NCBI RefSeq assembly: GCF_009711165.2
Contig: NZ_WMID02000035.1
Span: 1-57,507, forward strand
Length of the DNA: 57,507 nt
Source of the DNA: Flavobacterium sp. MC2016-06
Lineage (GTDB): Bacteria > Bacteroidota > Bacteroidia > Flavobacteriales > Flavobacteriaceae
Direction: 5' to 3'
A program made the position numbers and the translations under genes. Shown here one piece after another: positions 8,366-17,772 of the stretch. The first letter of the stretch is position 1, and the number at the start of each line of letters is the position of its first letter. Under the pieces are notes generated by a model that did not search any database, was not told where the DNA came from, and saw only the letters and a list, made by a program, of their open reading frames with translations.

Positions 8366-9406
8366 TTAATTGTTGAAAACTTGATTTTCCTGTTCACTAA
8401 CTCTTATAAAAGTAGTTCGTTTCGTCAATTCTTTTAATCTAGAAGCACCTACATAAGTACAAGTGCTGCGTAAACCTCCTAAAATATCTAAAACGGTATT
8501 GATTGCATTTCCTTTAAAAGGAACTTGAACTGTTTTACCTTCACTTGCTCTGTATTCTGCAACACCACCAACATATTTATCCATTGCAGTTGTAGAACTC
8601 ATTCCGTAAAATTGTTTGAATTTCTGACCGTTAATTTCGATCAATTCTCCTCCGCTTTCTGTATGTCCAGCAAGCATTCCGCCCAGCATTACAAAATCTG
8701 AACCTGCTCCAAAAGCTTTAGCAACATCACCCGGAATTTTACAGCCGCCATCACTTATAATATGTCCGCCTAAACCGTGCGCAGCATCAGCACATTCTAT
8801 AATCGCAGAAAGCTGTGGATATCCAACTCCTGTTTTTACACGAGTTGTACAAACTGAGCCTGGACCAATTCCGACTTTAACAATGTCTGCTCCGGCTAAT
8901 AATAGTTCTTCAACCATTTCGCCTGTCACAACATTTCCTGCAATAATAACTTTGTCTGGGTATTGTTTACGGGTTTGCTTTAAAAACTGAACAAAGTGTT
9001 CAGAATATCCATTTGCAACATCAATACAAATGAATTTTAATAAAGGATTTGCATTTATAATTTCAGCAATTTTTACAGAATCTTCTTTTCCTGTTCCGGT
9101 GCTTATTGCTATATAATTGTAAAAATCTGGAGATACTTTCTGTAGAAAATCATTCCATTGCTGGGGTGAATAATGTTTATGAATAGCAGTAAAAAGCCCC
9201 TCTTTTGCCAGAACTTCGGCCATTTCAAAAGTTCCAACTGTATCCATATTAGCGGCCATTATTGGAATTCCTGTCCAAGTACTGGTGCTGTGCAAAAATT
9301 TAAACGTTTGTTCTAAAGATACTTCAGATCTACTCTTTAAAGTAGATCTTTTTGGTCTAATCATTACATCTTTAAATCCTAATTTCAAATCAGTTTCAAT
9401 TCTCAT
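8366..9406 (-). CDS. guaC: GMP reductase
   Basis: 346 residues. NADPH-dependent deamination of GMP to IMP, recycling guanine nucleotides. The IMPDH/GMPR loop with the catalytic Cys is [20 protein letters not shown] (about residues 177-196); [20 protein letters not shown] and [10 protein letters not shown] follow. No CBS domains, hence GMPR, not IMPDH. The sequence tracks the enterobacterial GuaC very closely from [20 protein letters not shown] to the C-terminus, which is striking for Bacteroidota and could reflect transfer or extreme conservation. First gene of a probable two-gene unit. Confidence 0.95.
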   Translation of the reverse strand: MRIETDLKLGFKDVMIRPKRSTLKSRSEVSLEQTFKFLHSTSTWTGIPIMAANMDTVGTFEMAEVLAKEGLFTAIHKHYSPQQWNDFLQKVSPDFYNYIAISTGTGKEDSVKIAEIINANPLLKFICIDVANGYSEHFVQFLKQTRKQYPDKVIIAGNVVTGEMVEELLLAGADIVKVGIGPGSVCTTRVKTGVGYPQLSAIIECADAAHGLGGHIISDGGCKIPGDVAKAFGAGSDFVMLGGMLAGHTESGGELIEINGQKFKQFYGMSSTTAMDKYVGGVAEYRASEGKTVQVPFKGNAINTVLDILGGLRSTCTYVGASRLKELTKRTTFIRVSEQENQVFNN

Positions 9407-9428
9407 AGTTCTAAATTTTCGTTACTTT

Positions 9429-9436
9429 CAAATGTA
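9429..9436 (-). promoter_or_regulatory. -7 box of guaC
   Basis: Minus-strand TACATTTG, an exact TAnnTTTG match, 22 bases before the guaC ATG. Confidence 0.6.
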
Positions 9437-9464
9437 AGGAATTTAGATTATAAAAACTGAAAAT

Positions 9465-9620
9465 TATGAACGCTGATTAAACTGATTCGCTAAAGCGAAA
9501 ACGCAGATTTATACGGATTTTTTATTATACTAAATTTTCCAATCATAACGCGTTTCGACTTCGCTCAACGTGACAAACTTGAAACTTGAAACTTGGAATT
9601 TGGAATTTGGAATTTTAAAA
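9465..9620. repeat. Mosaic of short dispersed repeats between guaC and miaE
   Basis: Contains ATTCGCTAAAGCGAA (palindromic core), then TTTCGACTTCGCTCAACGTG, whose relative CTTCGACTTCGCTCAGGATG occurs at 29830, then heptamer-like runs of TTGAAAC and TTGGAAT. Confidence 0.6.
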
Positions 9621-9639
9621 AATTGGAATTTAATTCCCT

Positions 9640-10233
9640 CTATCCGTGAATAGTTTCCCCTTTTCCATAATTAGCAATGATTGATTCTTCGTAAGCCAGC
9701 CATTCTCTCCAACGTTTTTCAACATCAATTCCAACGCCGTATTTTCTAGCATATGTTATGAATGTTGTGTAATGTCCAGCTTCACTTTCCATTAATTCTC
9801 TGTAAAAAACAGCTAATTCCTCGTCTTGAATATTCTCAGACAAAACTTTAAAACGTTCACAGCTTCTCGCTTCAATCATAGCCGAAAACAATAATCTTTC
9901 TACTAAACCTGAAATCCTGCTTCCGTCTCCGCTTTTCTTCATATATAGGTACAATTCATTTACATAATCGTCTTTGCGCTCGCGTCCTAATTTTAATCCT
10001 CTTTTGATGATGATATTATGAACCTGCTCAAAGTGATCGATTTCTTCTTTGGCCAAAGCTAATAAATCCTGCACCAAATCTTGATGTTCAGAGTTATTAG
10101 TAATAATTGTAATCGCGTTTGTTGCCGCTTTTTGCTCGCACCAAGCATGATCTGTTAAGATTTCTTCGATATTTTTCTCAACAATATTTACCCATCTTGG
10201 GTCTGTTGGCAGTTGTAATCTTAGTACGCCCAT
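9640..10233 (-). CDS. miaE: tRNA-(ms2io6A37)-hydroxylase MiaE
   Basis: About 197 residues. A ferritin-like diiron monooxygenase that hydroxylates the isopentenyl group of ms2i6A at tRNA position 37. Iron ligands are visible as EEIDHFEQVH and ESEAGHYTTF (two ExxH motifs), with further Glu residues in LTDHAWCEQKA and MIEARSCERF. The ATG at 10233 (MGVLRLQLPTDPRWVN) fits the family better than the upstream TTG at 10260. It partners with MiaA at 55522; MiaB is not in the window. Flanked on both sides by TTGAAAC-type low-complexity runs. Confidence 0.92.
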   Translation of the reverse strand: MGVLRLQLPTDPRWVNIVEKNIEEILTDHAWCEQKAATNAITIITNNSEHQDLVQDLLALAKEEIDHFEQVHNIIIKRGLKLGRERKDDYVNELYLYMKKSGDGSRISGLVERLLFSAMIEARSCERFKVLSENIQDEELAVFYRELMESEAGHYTTFITYARKYGVGIDVEKRWREWLAYEESIIANYGKGETIHG

Positions 10234-10378
10234 GGTCTTTTTTGTTTTTATTTGTTTCAAATTTCAGGTTCATTTAGGAACGAAAAAAGTTTAAAGTTTT
10301 GCTTTTCGTTTGTTACGCGTCACAAAACTTTAAACTTGAAACCTGAAACTTGAAACAATTAAGTTTCAAATTTTATTT

Positions 10379-11653
10379 TTAGTAAACGAAAATTGGTCTT
10401 TCGCTCATCATTTCGTCTACTTCTTCAGCAACTGCTTCGATAACTTCTTCATTAGTATGATCCGAAAGTACTCTATCGATTAAAGCTACAATAGTTTCCA
10501 TATCTTCTTCAACTAAACCACGAGTTGTGATTGCAGCTGTTCCTACACGGATTCCAGATGTTACAAATGGTGATTTATCATCAAATGGAACCATATTTTT
10601 ATTTACTGTGATTTCTGCTTTTACTAATGCATTTTCTGCTTCTTTACCAGAAATACCTTTGTTTCTCAAGTCAATAAGCATCATGTGATTATCTGTACCT
10701 CCAGAAATAATATCGTATCCTCTTTTTACAAAAGCATCAGCCATAGCGTTCGCATTTTTTTGTAACTGCATTGCATAAGTAAAGAATTCATCTTTTAAAG
10801 CTTCTCCAAAAGCAACTGCTTTTGCAGCAATAATATGCATTAAAGGTCCACCTTGATTTCCTGGGAAAACTGCTAAGTCTAATAATGAAGACATCATTCT
10901 GATTTCTCCTTTTGGAGTTTTTAAACCTTGTTTGTTTTCAAAGTCTTTCCCCATTAAGATTAAACCTCCACGAGGTCCGCGTAATGTTTTGTGAGTTGTA
11001 GTTGTTACAATATGACAGTGTGGAATTGGATCGTTTAATAATCCTTTTGCAATTAAACCTGCTGGATGAGATATATCTGCCATTAAAATTGCTCCAACAC
11101 TATCAGCGATTTCTCTAAAACGAGCAAAATCCATATCACGAGAATAAGCAGAAGCTCCAGCAACAATTAATTTTGGCTGTTCTTTAGTTGCTATTTCTTG
11201 AATTTTATCATAATCTAAACGACCTGTTTCTTTTTCAACTCCGTAAAATACAGGTACATAAATACGTCCTGAAAAGTTTACTGGAGAACCGTGAGTCAAG
11301 TGACCACCGTGAGATAAATCAAATCCTAATATTTTATCACCAGGGCTTAAACAAGCATGGTATACAGAAGCATTTGCTTGAGAACCTGAGTGCGGCTGTA
11401 CGTTTGCATAATCAGCACCAAACAATTCTTTAGCTCTATCGATAGCGATCTGCTCGATAACGTCTACTACTTCGCAGCCTCCATAATATCTTTTACCTGG
11501 ATAACCTTCAGCATATTTATTTGTTAAAATAGAACCAGCAGCTTCTATTACTTCATCACTTACAAAATTCTCTGAAGCGATAAGTTCTAATCCGTGAATT
11601 TGTCTGTCTTGTTCCTCTAGTATAAGGTCAAAAATTTGTTCGTCGCGTTGCAT
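10379..11653 (-). CDS. glyA: Serine hydroxymethyltransferase
   Basis: 424 residues from the ATG at 11653 ([18 protein letters not shown]). PLP enzyme interconverting serine and glycine with tetrahydrofolate, the main one-carbon source. Motifs: [29 protein letters not shown], and the PLP-lysine segment [14 protein letters not shown]. An ATG 17 codons upstream exists but lies above the promoter box at 11679-11686, so the shorter start is preferred and matches family length. Divergent from fahA. Confidence 0.96.
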   Translation of the reverse strand: MQRDEQIFDLILEEQDRQIHGLELIASENFVSDEVIEAAGSILTNKYAEGYPGKRYYGGCEVVDVIEQIAIDRAKELFGADYANVQPHSGSQANASVYHACLSPGDKILGFDLSHGGHLTHGSPVNFSGRIYVPVFYGVEKETGRLDYDKIQEIATKEQPKLIVAGASAYSRDMDFARFREIADSVGAILMADISHPAGLIAKGLLNDPIPHCHIVTTTTHKTLRGPRGGLILMGKDFENKQGLKTPKGEIRMMSSLLDLAVFPGNQGGPLMHIIAAKAVAFGEALKDEFFTYAMQLQKNANAMADAFVKRGYDIISGGTDNHMMLIDLRNKGISGKEAENALVKAEITVNKNMVPFDDKSPFVTSGIRVGTAAITTRGLVEEDMETIVALIDRVLSDHTNEEVIEAVAEEVDEMMSERPIFVY

Positions 11654-11678
11654 TTTTTCGTTTTTCGTTAATTTCCTG

Positions 11679-11686
11679 CAAAAATA
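11679..11686 (-). promoter_or_regulatory. -7 box of glyA
   Basis: Minus-strand TATTTTTG, 25 bases before the preferred ATG; its position rules out the upstream ATG at 11704. Confidence 0.6.
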
Positions 11687-11696
11687 CAAAAAAACG

Positions 11697-11727
11697 TTTG
11701 TCATACAGTTAGATTATGATATATTTG
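11697..11727 (+). promoter_or_regulatory. Promoter of fahA
   Basis: TTTG at 11697-11700, a 19-base gap, then TATATTTG at 11720-11727: a full match to the Bacteroidota -33/-7 pair, 34 bases before the ATG. Confidence 0.75.
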
Positions 11728-11761
11728 ACAAGTAATTTTTCAACAAATAATTAACATTAAC

Positions 11762-13045
11762 ATGCCAATAACCGCCAACGATACCAAAAGAAAATCATGG
11801 TTAGAAGTACCAGAAAATAGTGACTTCCCTATTCAGAATATTCCTTTCGGTGTATTTCTTACCAAAGAAAATGTCGTTACAGTAGGAACTAGAATTGGCG
11901 ATTACGCTATAGATTTAGGCGCTTTACAACAATTAAACTATTTCGCCGGAATAGATTTAACTGATGATATGTTTATGCAGGATACGTTAAATGATTTTAT
12001 TTCTGACGGGAAAAAAACATGGCGTTTAGTCCGAAATCGTATCGCAGAAATTTTTGATGCAACCAATCCTCAACTAAGAGATTCAACAAAAGATCGAGAT
12101 ATTGTTATTTTTAGAATAGATGATGTCGAAATGCAATTACCGGTTTTAATTGGTGATTATACTGACTTTTATTCAAGTAAAGAACACGCTACCAATGTTG
12201 GTAAAATGTTCCGTGATCCAGAAAATGCTTTATTACCAAACTGGTTACATATTCCTGTAGGATATCATGGTAGAAGTTCTACCATTGTTCCGTCTGGAAT
12301 CCCTGTACATAGACCAATGGGACAAACTTTGCCAAATGGACAAAACACTCCTGTTTTTGGTGCTTCTAGATTAGTAGATTTTGAGCTGGAAACTGCTTTT
12401 ATTACTACTGATGTAAACATAATGGGAGAAAACATCCCAACTTATGAAGCGGAAGACTATATTTTTGGAATGGTTTTATTGAATGATTGGAGCGCACGTG
12501 ATATTCAGAAATGGGAATATGTGCCACTTGGACCATTCTTAGCAAAAAACTTTGCAACTTCAATTTCACCTTGGATTGTTACTATGGATGCTTTAGAACC
12601 TTTTAGAACTAAAGGCCCAAAACAAGATCCATCTCCACTTCCTTATTTACAAACTAAAGGAAAAAAAGCTTTTGATATTCATTTAGAAGTTTCTATTCAG
12701 CCTTTAGATCAGGAAGAAACAATCGTTTCTAGATCAAATTTTAAATATTTATATTGGAATATGAGCCAGCAGTTAGCACATCATACTTCTAACGGATGTC
12801 GTGTAAATTCTGGCGACATGATGGGTTCTGGAACTATTTCTGGGCCAACTCCGGATAGTTTTGGCTCTATGTTAGAATTGACTTGGGGTGGAAAAAATCC
12901 GTTAAAATTGAAAGACGGAAGCGAACGTAAATTTATAGAAGATAATGATACGGTAATTATCAGAGGTTTTTGTGAAACTAAAGAGGTACGTATTGGTTTT
13001 GGCGAAGTTGCCAGCCAATTGTTACCGCCTTTTGTGAGACAATGA
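11762..13045 (+). CDS. fahA: Fumarylacetoacetase
   Basis: 427 residues, the eukaryote-like two-domain length. Last step of tyrosine/phenylalanine catabolism: fumarylacetoacetate to fumarate and acetoacetate. Motifs: YTDFYSSKEHATNVGKMFR, HIPVGYHGRSSTIV, the metal/substrate segment FELETAFI, NDWSARDIQKWEYVPLGPF and GDMMGSGTISGPTPDSFGSM. No other homogentisate-pathway gene is nearby. Followed by a terminator. Confidence 0.96.
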   Translation: MPITANDTKRKSWLEVPENSDFPIQNIPFGVFLTKENVVTVGTRIGDYAIDLGALQQLNYFAGIDLTDDMFMQDTLNDFISDGKKTWRLVRNRIAEIFDATNPQLRDSTKDRDIVIFRIDDVEMQLPVLIGDYTDFYSSKEHATNVGKMFRDPENALLPNWLHIPVGYHGRSSTIVPSGIPVHRPMGQTLPNGQNTPVFGASRLVDFELETAFITTDVNIMGENIPTYEAEDYIFGMVLLNDWSARDIQKWEYVPLGPFLAKNFATSISPWIVTMDALEPFRTKGPKQDPSPLPYLQTKGKKAFDIHLEVSIQPLDQEETIVSRSNFKYLYWNMSQQLAHHTSNGCRVNSGDMMGSGTISGPTPDSFGSMLELTWGGKNPLKLKDGSERKFIEDNDTVIIRGFCETKEVRIGFGEVASQLLPPFVRQ

Positions 13046-13080
13046 AGAGAAGATAAATTATCTGGATTGATATAAAAAAT

Positions 13081-13106
13081 AAAACCTTGGTTGTCGCCAA
13101 GGTTTT
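13081..13106 (+). terminator. Terminator of fahA
   Basis: 10-bp stem (13081-13090 with 13097-13106, CCTTGG core), 6-base loop and T run. Confidence 0.88.
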
Positions 13107-13124
13107 TTTATGTTCATTTTTTAT

Positions 13125-13186
13125 GCCACAGATTAAAGGATTTAAAATGATTAAAAAAATCTGTGAAAATCATTTTAATATGTGGC
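13125..13186. repeat. Imperfect palindrome with GCCACA / TGTGGC ends
   Basis: Outer arms GCCACA (13125) and TGTGGC (13181) enclose inner arms AAAATGATT (13144) and AATCATTTT (13168). Similar in style to the palindrome at 31049-31125. Confidence 0.6.
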
Positions 13187-13221
13187 TAAAAAATATTTAT
13201 AGCAATTGAAAATATATTTTA

Positions 13222-14262
13222 TTAAGCAGGAATCTGCTGACTTAAACAATGTAAAGTTCCAAATCCCCAGATAAAATCAATACAGCTGATTCCGATTACT
13301 TCACGATCAGGGAAACATTCTGATAAAATATTTAAAGCAACTCTATCATTACTGTCATTAAAAGTGGGCACTAAAACACAATTATTCAAAATTAAGAAAT
13401 TAGCATAGCTTGCTGGCAATCTTAACTCTTCAAAATCTACACGTTTTGGCATTGGCAACGCCACAATTACAGGAGATTTTCCGTTTTCTAATTTTGCATT
13501 CTGTAAACGTTTCAAATTATCTTGTAACGGTTTGTAGTTTGAATCGTTTTTGTCTGTTTCAACAATTGTTACTATTGTATCTTCGTTTACAAATCGGCAT
13601 AAATCATCAATATGCCCATGTGTATCATCACCTTCAATTCCGTCTCCTAACCAAATTACATTGGTAACGCCAAGATATTCTTTAAAAACAGCTTCGTAAT
13701 CTTCTTTGGTAAATCCAGCATTTCTAACCTGAATTGATGGATGCATTAAACATTCTTCAGAAGTCAACAAAGTACCTTTTCCGTTTACATCAATTGCACC
13801 TCCTTCAACTATTACTGATTTTCCTTTATACATTACTTGTGTTAACGGGACATCAATACACTCTGCAACTTTTCCAGGAACAAATTTATCTAACTGATAG
13901 TTTTTATATTTTGCCCAACCATTAAAATTAAAGTTTAATGCTTCTCTTTTCGATCCATTTTTAACGACAATCGGGCCAGAATCACGCATCCAGCTTCTGT
14001 TTGTTTTATGAATGATAAAAGAAATATTAGCACTGTTTACTCTTGCTCTTTCTAACATTTCGGCAACTTTTTCTTTAAGTTTTTCGTCGGCTACAACCAA
14101 AAATACTGTTTCAAAAGCAGCTACTTTTTTAATAAATTCTACAAAAGCCCATTGAACAGCTTCGTATTTTCCCGGCCAATCGTTGCCATTATGCGGAAAA
14201 CACAATACAATTCCTTGCTGCTTTTCCCATTCTGCTGGGAATCTTCTATTATTTGTTGACAT
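13222..14262 (-). CDS. aguA: Agmatine deiminase
   Basis: 346 residues, the family length. Converts agmatine to N-carbamoylputrescine plus ammonia. PPAD/guanidino-modifying fold motifs: WMRDSGPIVV (about 90-99), EGGAIDVNG, LGDGIEGDDTHGHIDDLCRF with the catalytic His, and the nucleophilic Cys in FGTLHCLSQQ near the C-terminus. The partner aguB lies 3.5 kb away on the same strand, with two opposite-strand genes between them. Peptidylarginine deiminase is less likely because the downstream pathway gene is present. Confidence 0.92.
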   Translation of the reverse strand: MSTNNRRFPAEWEKQQGIVLCFPHNGNDWPGKYEAVQWAFVEFIKKVAAFETVFLVVADEKLKEKVAEMLERARVNSANISFIIHKTNRSWMRDSGPIVVKNGSKREALNFNFNGWAKYKNYQLDKFVPGKVAECIDVPLTQVMYKGKSVIVEGGAIDVNGKGTLLTSEECLMHPSIQVRNAGFTKEDYEAVFKEYLGVTNVIWLGDGIEGDDTHGHIDDLCRFVNEDTIVTIVETDKNDSNYKPLQDNLKRLQNAKLENGKSPVIVALPMPKRVDFEELRLPASYANFLILNNCVLVPTFNDSNDRVALNILSECFPDREVIGISCIDFIWGFGTLHCLSQQIPA

Positions 14263-14288
14263 AAAGAGGTTCTAAATTTAAAAGTGTA

Positions 14289-14321
14289 CAAAGATAATGA
14301 TTCGTGAGGATTATAAAACAA
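14289..14321 (-). promoter_or_regulatory. Promoter of aguA
   Basis: Minus strand: TTG (14321-14319), a 22-base gap, TATCTTTG (14296-14289), 26 bases before the ATG. Confidence 0.6.
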
Positions 14322-14449
14322 TTGAACGAAAATCAAATTGTATTTAGATAAAAATTCTGATGAAAATTAAGTTAAAGATTAAATAATGAAGTCTTAATAT
14401 TCAGCCGAATTCTGCAATATACATTTGGCAAAACTAAAAAACTCACACA

Positions 14450-15970
14450 ATGAAAAAATTAACTATCTCATTACTAACAGCTTTATTTATCATGACAAGC
14501 TGTGATAATAATGAAAAATCAAACAATGAAGAACCAGAAATTAGTGTTAATGAAAATGCCGCATCGTTTAAAGAAATAGGAAGTATTACTATTGGAGGTG
14601 CGGGCGCCGCTGAAATTTCTGCTTATGATTTAAAGACTAAAAGACTTTTTACAGTAAATAATAGCGGTGTAAATCAAATTGATGTAATTGATATAACCGA
14701 TCCTTCAAAACCTGCAAAAATTGGACAAATTGATTTAACTGTTTATCAAGGCGCAGCAAATAGTGTTGCTGTTTTTGACGGAAAACTAGCTGTTGCTTTA
14801 GAATCTACTGTAAACAAACAAGGAAACGGAAAGGTTGTTATTTTTAACACTTCTGACTACAGCTTAATCAAACAAGTTACAGTTGGTGCTTTACCTGATA
14901 TGATTGCGTATTCTCCTGATGGAAAACTAATTATGACCGCTAATGAAGGAGAACCAAACACAGATTATTCTCAAGATCCAAATGGAACAATTTCAATTAT
15001 TGAGACGAGTACATATACGGTTACAACATTAGATTTTAGTTCTTTCAGCAGTCAAGCCGCGACCTTAAAAAAAGATGGATTTAGAATTTCAACTTTCGCA
15101 AAATCTTTTGCTCAAGATATTGAACCTGAATACATCACAATTTCAGATGATTCTAAAATGGCTTGGGTTACTTTACAAGAAAATAATGGTGTTGCTAAAG
15201 TAGACTTAACTGCAAAAACAATTACAGCAATTTATCCTTTAGGTCTCAAAGATTACAATTCAGCTGAAAATGCGATTGATGTAAGTGACAAAGATGGTAA
15301 AATAGCTTTTAATCCTTTTAAAGTAAAGGGAATGTATATGCCAGATGCTATCAGTCATTTTACAGCTAATAATGTTCCTTATTTTGTTACTGCTAATGAA
15401 GGTGATTCTAGAGAATATACGGCCTATTCTGACATTAAAAGAATGAAAGATATGAAGTTAGACGTAACTGTTTTTCCTGATGCTGCAACATTAAAATTAG
15501 ATACAAACCTAGGAAGACTTAACCTTGTTGTCGATATGGGAGATACAGACGGAGATGGAGATTTAGATGAGATGGTTAGTTTTGGAGCTAGGTCTTTTTC
15601 TATTTGGAATGGAAACACTGGTAAAATCGTTTATGACAGCAAAAATGATGTTGACAAAAAAACTAATGAACTAGGAACTTACGATGATAACCGTAGCGAT
15701 GATAAAGGTTCTGAACCAGAAGCAGTGACAGTAGCAAAAATAGGAAGCCAGACTATTTTATTTGTTGGTTTAGAAAGATCTGATGCTTTTATGACTTATG
15801 ACGTTACAAATCCTGCCTCTCCACAATATTTACAAACGGTAAAAACAGGTGATGCTCCAGAAGGTTTGCTTTATATTCCTGCTTCTAAAAGCCACACTAA
15901 AAGAGGTTTATTAATTGTAAGCAGCGAAGGCGACGGAACAATAAAGATTTATCAGCCAGATTTGAAGTAA
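14450..15970 (+). CDS. Choice-of-anchor I type beta-propeller lipoprotein
   Basis: 506 residues. A lipoprotein signal (LLTALFIMTSC) puts the acylated Cys at 19, followed by the acidic stretch DNNEKSNNEEPE, as in exported Bacteroidota lipoproteins. The body is propeller-like: VIDITDPSKPAKIGQIDL, MIAYSPDGKLIMTANEGEPN, YFVTANEGDSREY, DTDGDGDLDEMVSFGARSFS, ATVAKIGSQTILFVGLERSD-like blade near the end. This arrangement with the repeated TANEG motif is that of choice-of-anchor I domain proteins, sometimes linked to alkaline phosphatases. Enzymatic role not shown. Confidence 0.82.
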   Translation: MKKLTISLLTALFIMTSCDNNEKSNNEEPEISVNENAASFKEIGSITIGGAGAAEISAYDLKTKRLFTVNNSGVNQIDVIDITDPSKPAKIGQIDLTVYQGAANSVAVFDGKLAVALESTVNKQGNGKVVIFNTSDYSLIKQVTVGALPDMIAYSPDGKLIMTANEGEPNTDYSQDPNGTISIIETSTYTVTTLDFSSFSSQAATLKKDGFRISTFAKSFAQDIEPEYITISDDSKMAWVTLQENNGVAKVDLTAKTITAIYPLGLKDYNSAENAIDVSDKDGKIAFNPFKVKGMYMPDAISHFTANNVPYFVTANEGDSREYTAYSDIKRMKDMKLDVTVFPDAATLKLDTNLGRLNLVVDMGDTDGDGDLDEMVSFGARSFSIWNGNTGKIVYDSKNDVDKKTNELGTYDDNRSDDKGSEPEAVTVAKIGSQTILFVGLERSDAFMTYDVTNPASPQYLQTVKTGDAPEGLLYIPASKSHTKRGLLIVSSEGDGTIKIYQPDLK

Positions 15971-16126
15971 TATTCTTCTTAAAGAAAACACAAAAAATAA
16001 AAAAAAGTAAATTTTAACCTTTATTTTAACAATATATCGTGCTTATTTCTAAGTATTTACGTTAATAACAACAAAAAAATGGAAATTATATAAGTTGAAT
16101 AGAACATATTTTTAAACACAACTTCT

Positions 16127-16134
16127 TATTTTTG
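16127..16134 (+). promoter_or_regulatory. -7 box of the OmpA-family gene
   Basis: TATTTTTG, an exact TAnnTTTG match, 26 bases before the ATG at 16161. Confidence 0.55.
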
Positions 16135-16160
16135 CCAAGAATATAAAAAATAAAACCAGT

Positions 16161-17432
16161 ATGATGAATATTACTAAAAAGAAATTAGCATCTGTATCAT
16201 TTTTAATCCTGTCGTTTGCAGCAAGTGCTCAAAGCACAACTGAAACTTCAACAAAAGCTGTTGAAAACGGAACATATAATAAATGGTCTATCGAATTAAA
16301 TGGTGGAGTAAACAAACCAATTAGAGCATTTAGCCCTGGTTATTCTGCACAAACACTTAACTTATTTCACGGTGATTTAGGAGCAAGATATATGTTTAAT
16401 ACTAAATTTGGTTTGAAATTAGATTTCGGATATGATAAATTTCAAGAACGCGATGCTTCTCCTAAGTTCGAAACAACTTATTTGAGAACTGATTTACAAG
16501 GTGTTGTTAATTTAGGAAGAGTTTTAAACTTTGAAAACTTCACAAACTCGGTTGGCTTATTGGCACATGGTGGATTTGGGGTTTCTAAATTTAAATCTAA
16601 AGATGGTTCTGATTCCGATGATTATATGGTTAATGCAATGCTTGGTTTAACTGCACAAATTAGATTAACTAACAGTCTTGCCTTAACTGGAGATCTTACA
16701 GGTATTGCTCATGGTTTACAAGATCAGAGTTTTGACGGAACAAGTCCTGTAAGAGTTGGTGCTTTTGATGGAATATTATTAAATGCATCTATTGGTTTGA
16801 CAGTTTACTTAGGTAAAAACGAAAAACATGCTGACTGGGCTCAAGAAATTGATACTAAATATAATGATTTAGAGCAAAGAGTTACTACAATCGAAACTGG
16901 TCTTATTGACACAGATAAAGATGGTGTAGCTGATTTATATGATTTAGAGCCAAATTCTATTACAGGAGTTGCTGTAAATACAAAAGGACAAACTGTTGAT
17001 GCTAACAAAAATGGTGTACCAGACGAGTTAGAAAGCTATTTAGAAAGAACTTACGGACAAAAAGAAACACCTCCAGCAAACAGTACTGTTGAAGATTTAA
17101 TCAACGGAGGTTATGTAAATACTTATTTTGAATCTAATTCTGCAAAACCAACTAACACTTCTTTAGCTGGTGTTGATTTCTTAGTTAAATACTTGAAAAA
17201 CAATCCATCTAAAAAAGCAGATGTTATTGGATATGCTGACGAAGTTGGTAACACAGATTACAACCAAGCACTTTCTCAAAAAAGAGCTGAATCTGTTAAA
17301 AACATCTTAATCAGTGCTGGAATTGATGCATCAAGATTGAATGTTGTTGCTAATGGAGAAGATACTTCAGTTAACAAAAAATCTAAAGAAGCTCGTCAAA
17401 TCGTAAGAAGAGTTACTTTTAAAGTGTACTAG
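16161..17432 (+). CDS. OmpA-family outer-membrane protein
   Basis: 423 residues. Signal peptide (LASVSFLILSFAASAQ), N-terminal barrel of about 200 residues (WSIELNGGVNKPIRAF ... LNASIGLTVYLGKNEKH), a short calcium-binding linker resembling thrombospondin type 3 repeats (DTDKDGVADLYDLEPNS, DANKNGVPDELE), and a C-terminal OmpA peptidoglycan-binding domain (ADVIGYADEVGNTDYNQALS, SQKRAESVKNILISAGI). Ties the outer membrane to the wall. ATG codons at 16161 and 16164 are equivalent. Single gene with its own terminator. Confidence 0.92.
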   Translation: MMNITKKKLASVSFLILSFAASAQSTTETSTKAVENGTYNKWSIELNGGVNKPIRAFSPGYSAQTLNLFHGDLGARYMFNTKFGLKLDFGYDKFQERDASPKFETTYLRTDLQGVVNLGRVLNFENFTNSVGLLAHGGFGVSKFKSKDGSDSDDYMVNAMLGLTAQIRLTNSLALTGDLTGIAHGLQDQSFDGTSPVRVGAFDGILLNASIGLTVYLGKNEKHADWAQEIDTKYNDLEQRVTTIETGLIDTDKDGVADLYDLEPNSITGVAVNTKGQTVDANKNGVPDELESYLERTYGQKETPPANSTVEDLINGGYVNTYFESNSAKPTNTSLAGVDFLVKYLKNNPSKKADVIGYADEVGNTDYNQALSQKRAESVKNILISAGIDASRLNVVANGEDTSVNKKSKEARQIVRRVTFKVY

Positions 17433-17459
17433 TCTTATAAAAGATATAAGCTTATAAAA

Positions 17460-17491
17460 AAAGCGGTCTCAAAATAATTTGAGACCGCTTT
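17460..17491. terminator. Terminator hairpin, copy 1
   Basis: A 14-bp stem (17460-17473 with 17478-17491, GCGGTCTC core), 4-base loop. Serves the OmpA gene; nearly the same hairpin recurs at 17719-17751. Confidence 0.85.
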
Positions 17492-17507
17492 CTTATTTTA
17501 AAAACTA

Positions 17508-17640
17508 ATCGAGAAATATAAATCAATTAGTTTTTTCATATCTCAGAAGCGAGTATTCTTCCTTAAAAGAATGACATATGTTCTAGTACATTTTTGAAGA
17601 TCTAAATGTAATCTCGAATATTGAATTAGTAATAATTAAA
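17508..17640 (-). pseudogene. Decayed copy of the aguB 3' end
   Basis: This spacer aligns with the last 100 or so bases of aguB at an offset of 254-261: shared blocks include AATCAATT, ATTCTTC, GTACATTTT and TTGAAGATCTAAAT (17592-17607 against 17857-17870) in the same order. Together with hairpin copy 1 it mirrors the order aguB tail plus hairpin copy 2. Best read as an old tandem duplication of the gene end and its terminator. Confidence 0.7.
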
Positions 17641-17718
17641 AATCATAAAGAAATTTATCAGATTAAAAAGTGAATTACTTTCAAAACACATCTAGACTTC
17701 ATTTAGAAAACTAAAAAA

Positions 17719-17751
17719 AAGCGGTCTCAAAAAAATATTTGAGACCGCTTT
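17719..17751 (-). terminator. Terminator of aguB, copy 2 of the hairpin
   Basis: Same GCGGTCTCAAA / TTTGAGACCGC stem as at 17460-17491, 258 bases away, 22 bases after the aguB stop, with a T run on the minus strand. Confidence 0.88.
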
Positions 17752-17772
17752 AAATTTTACAAAATAAAGACC

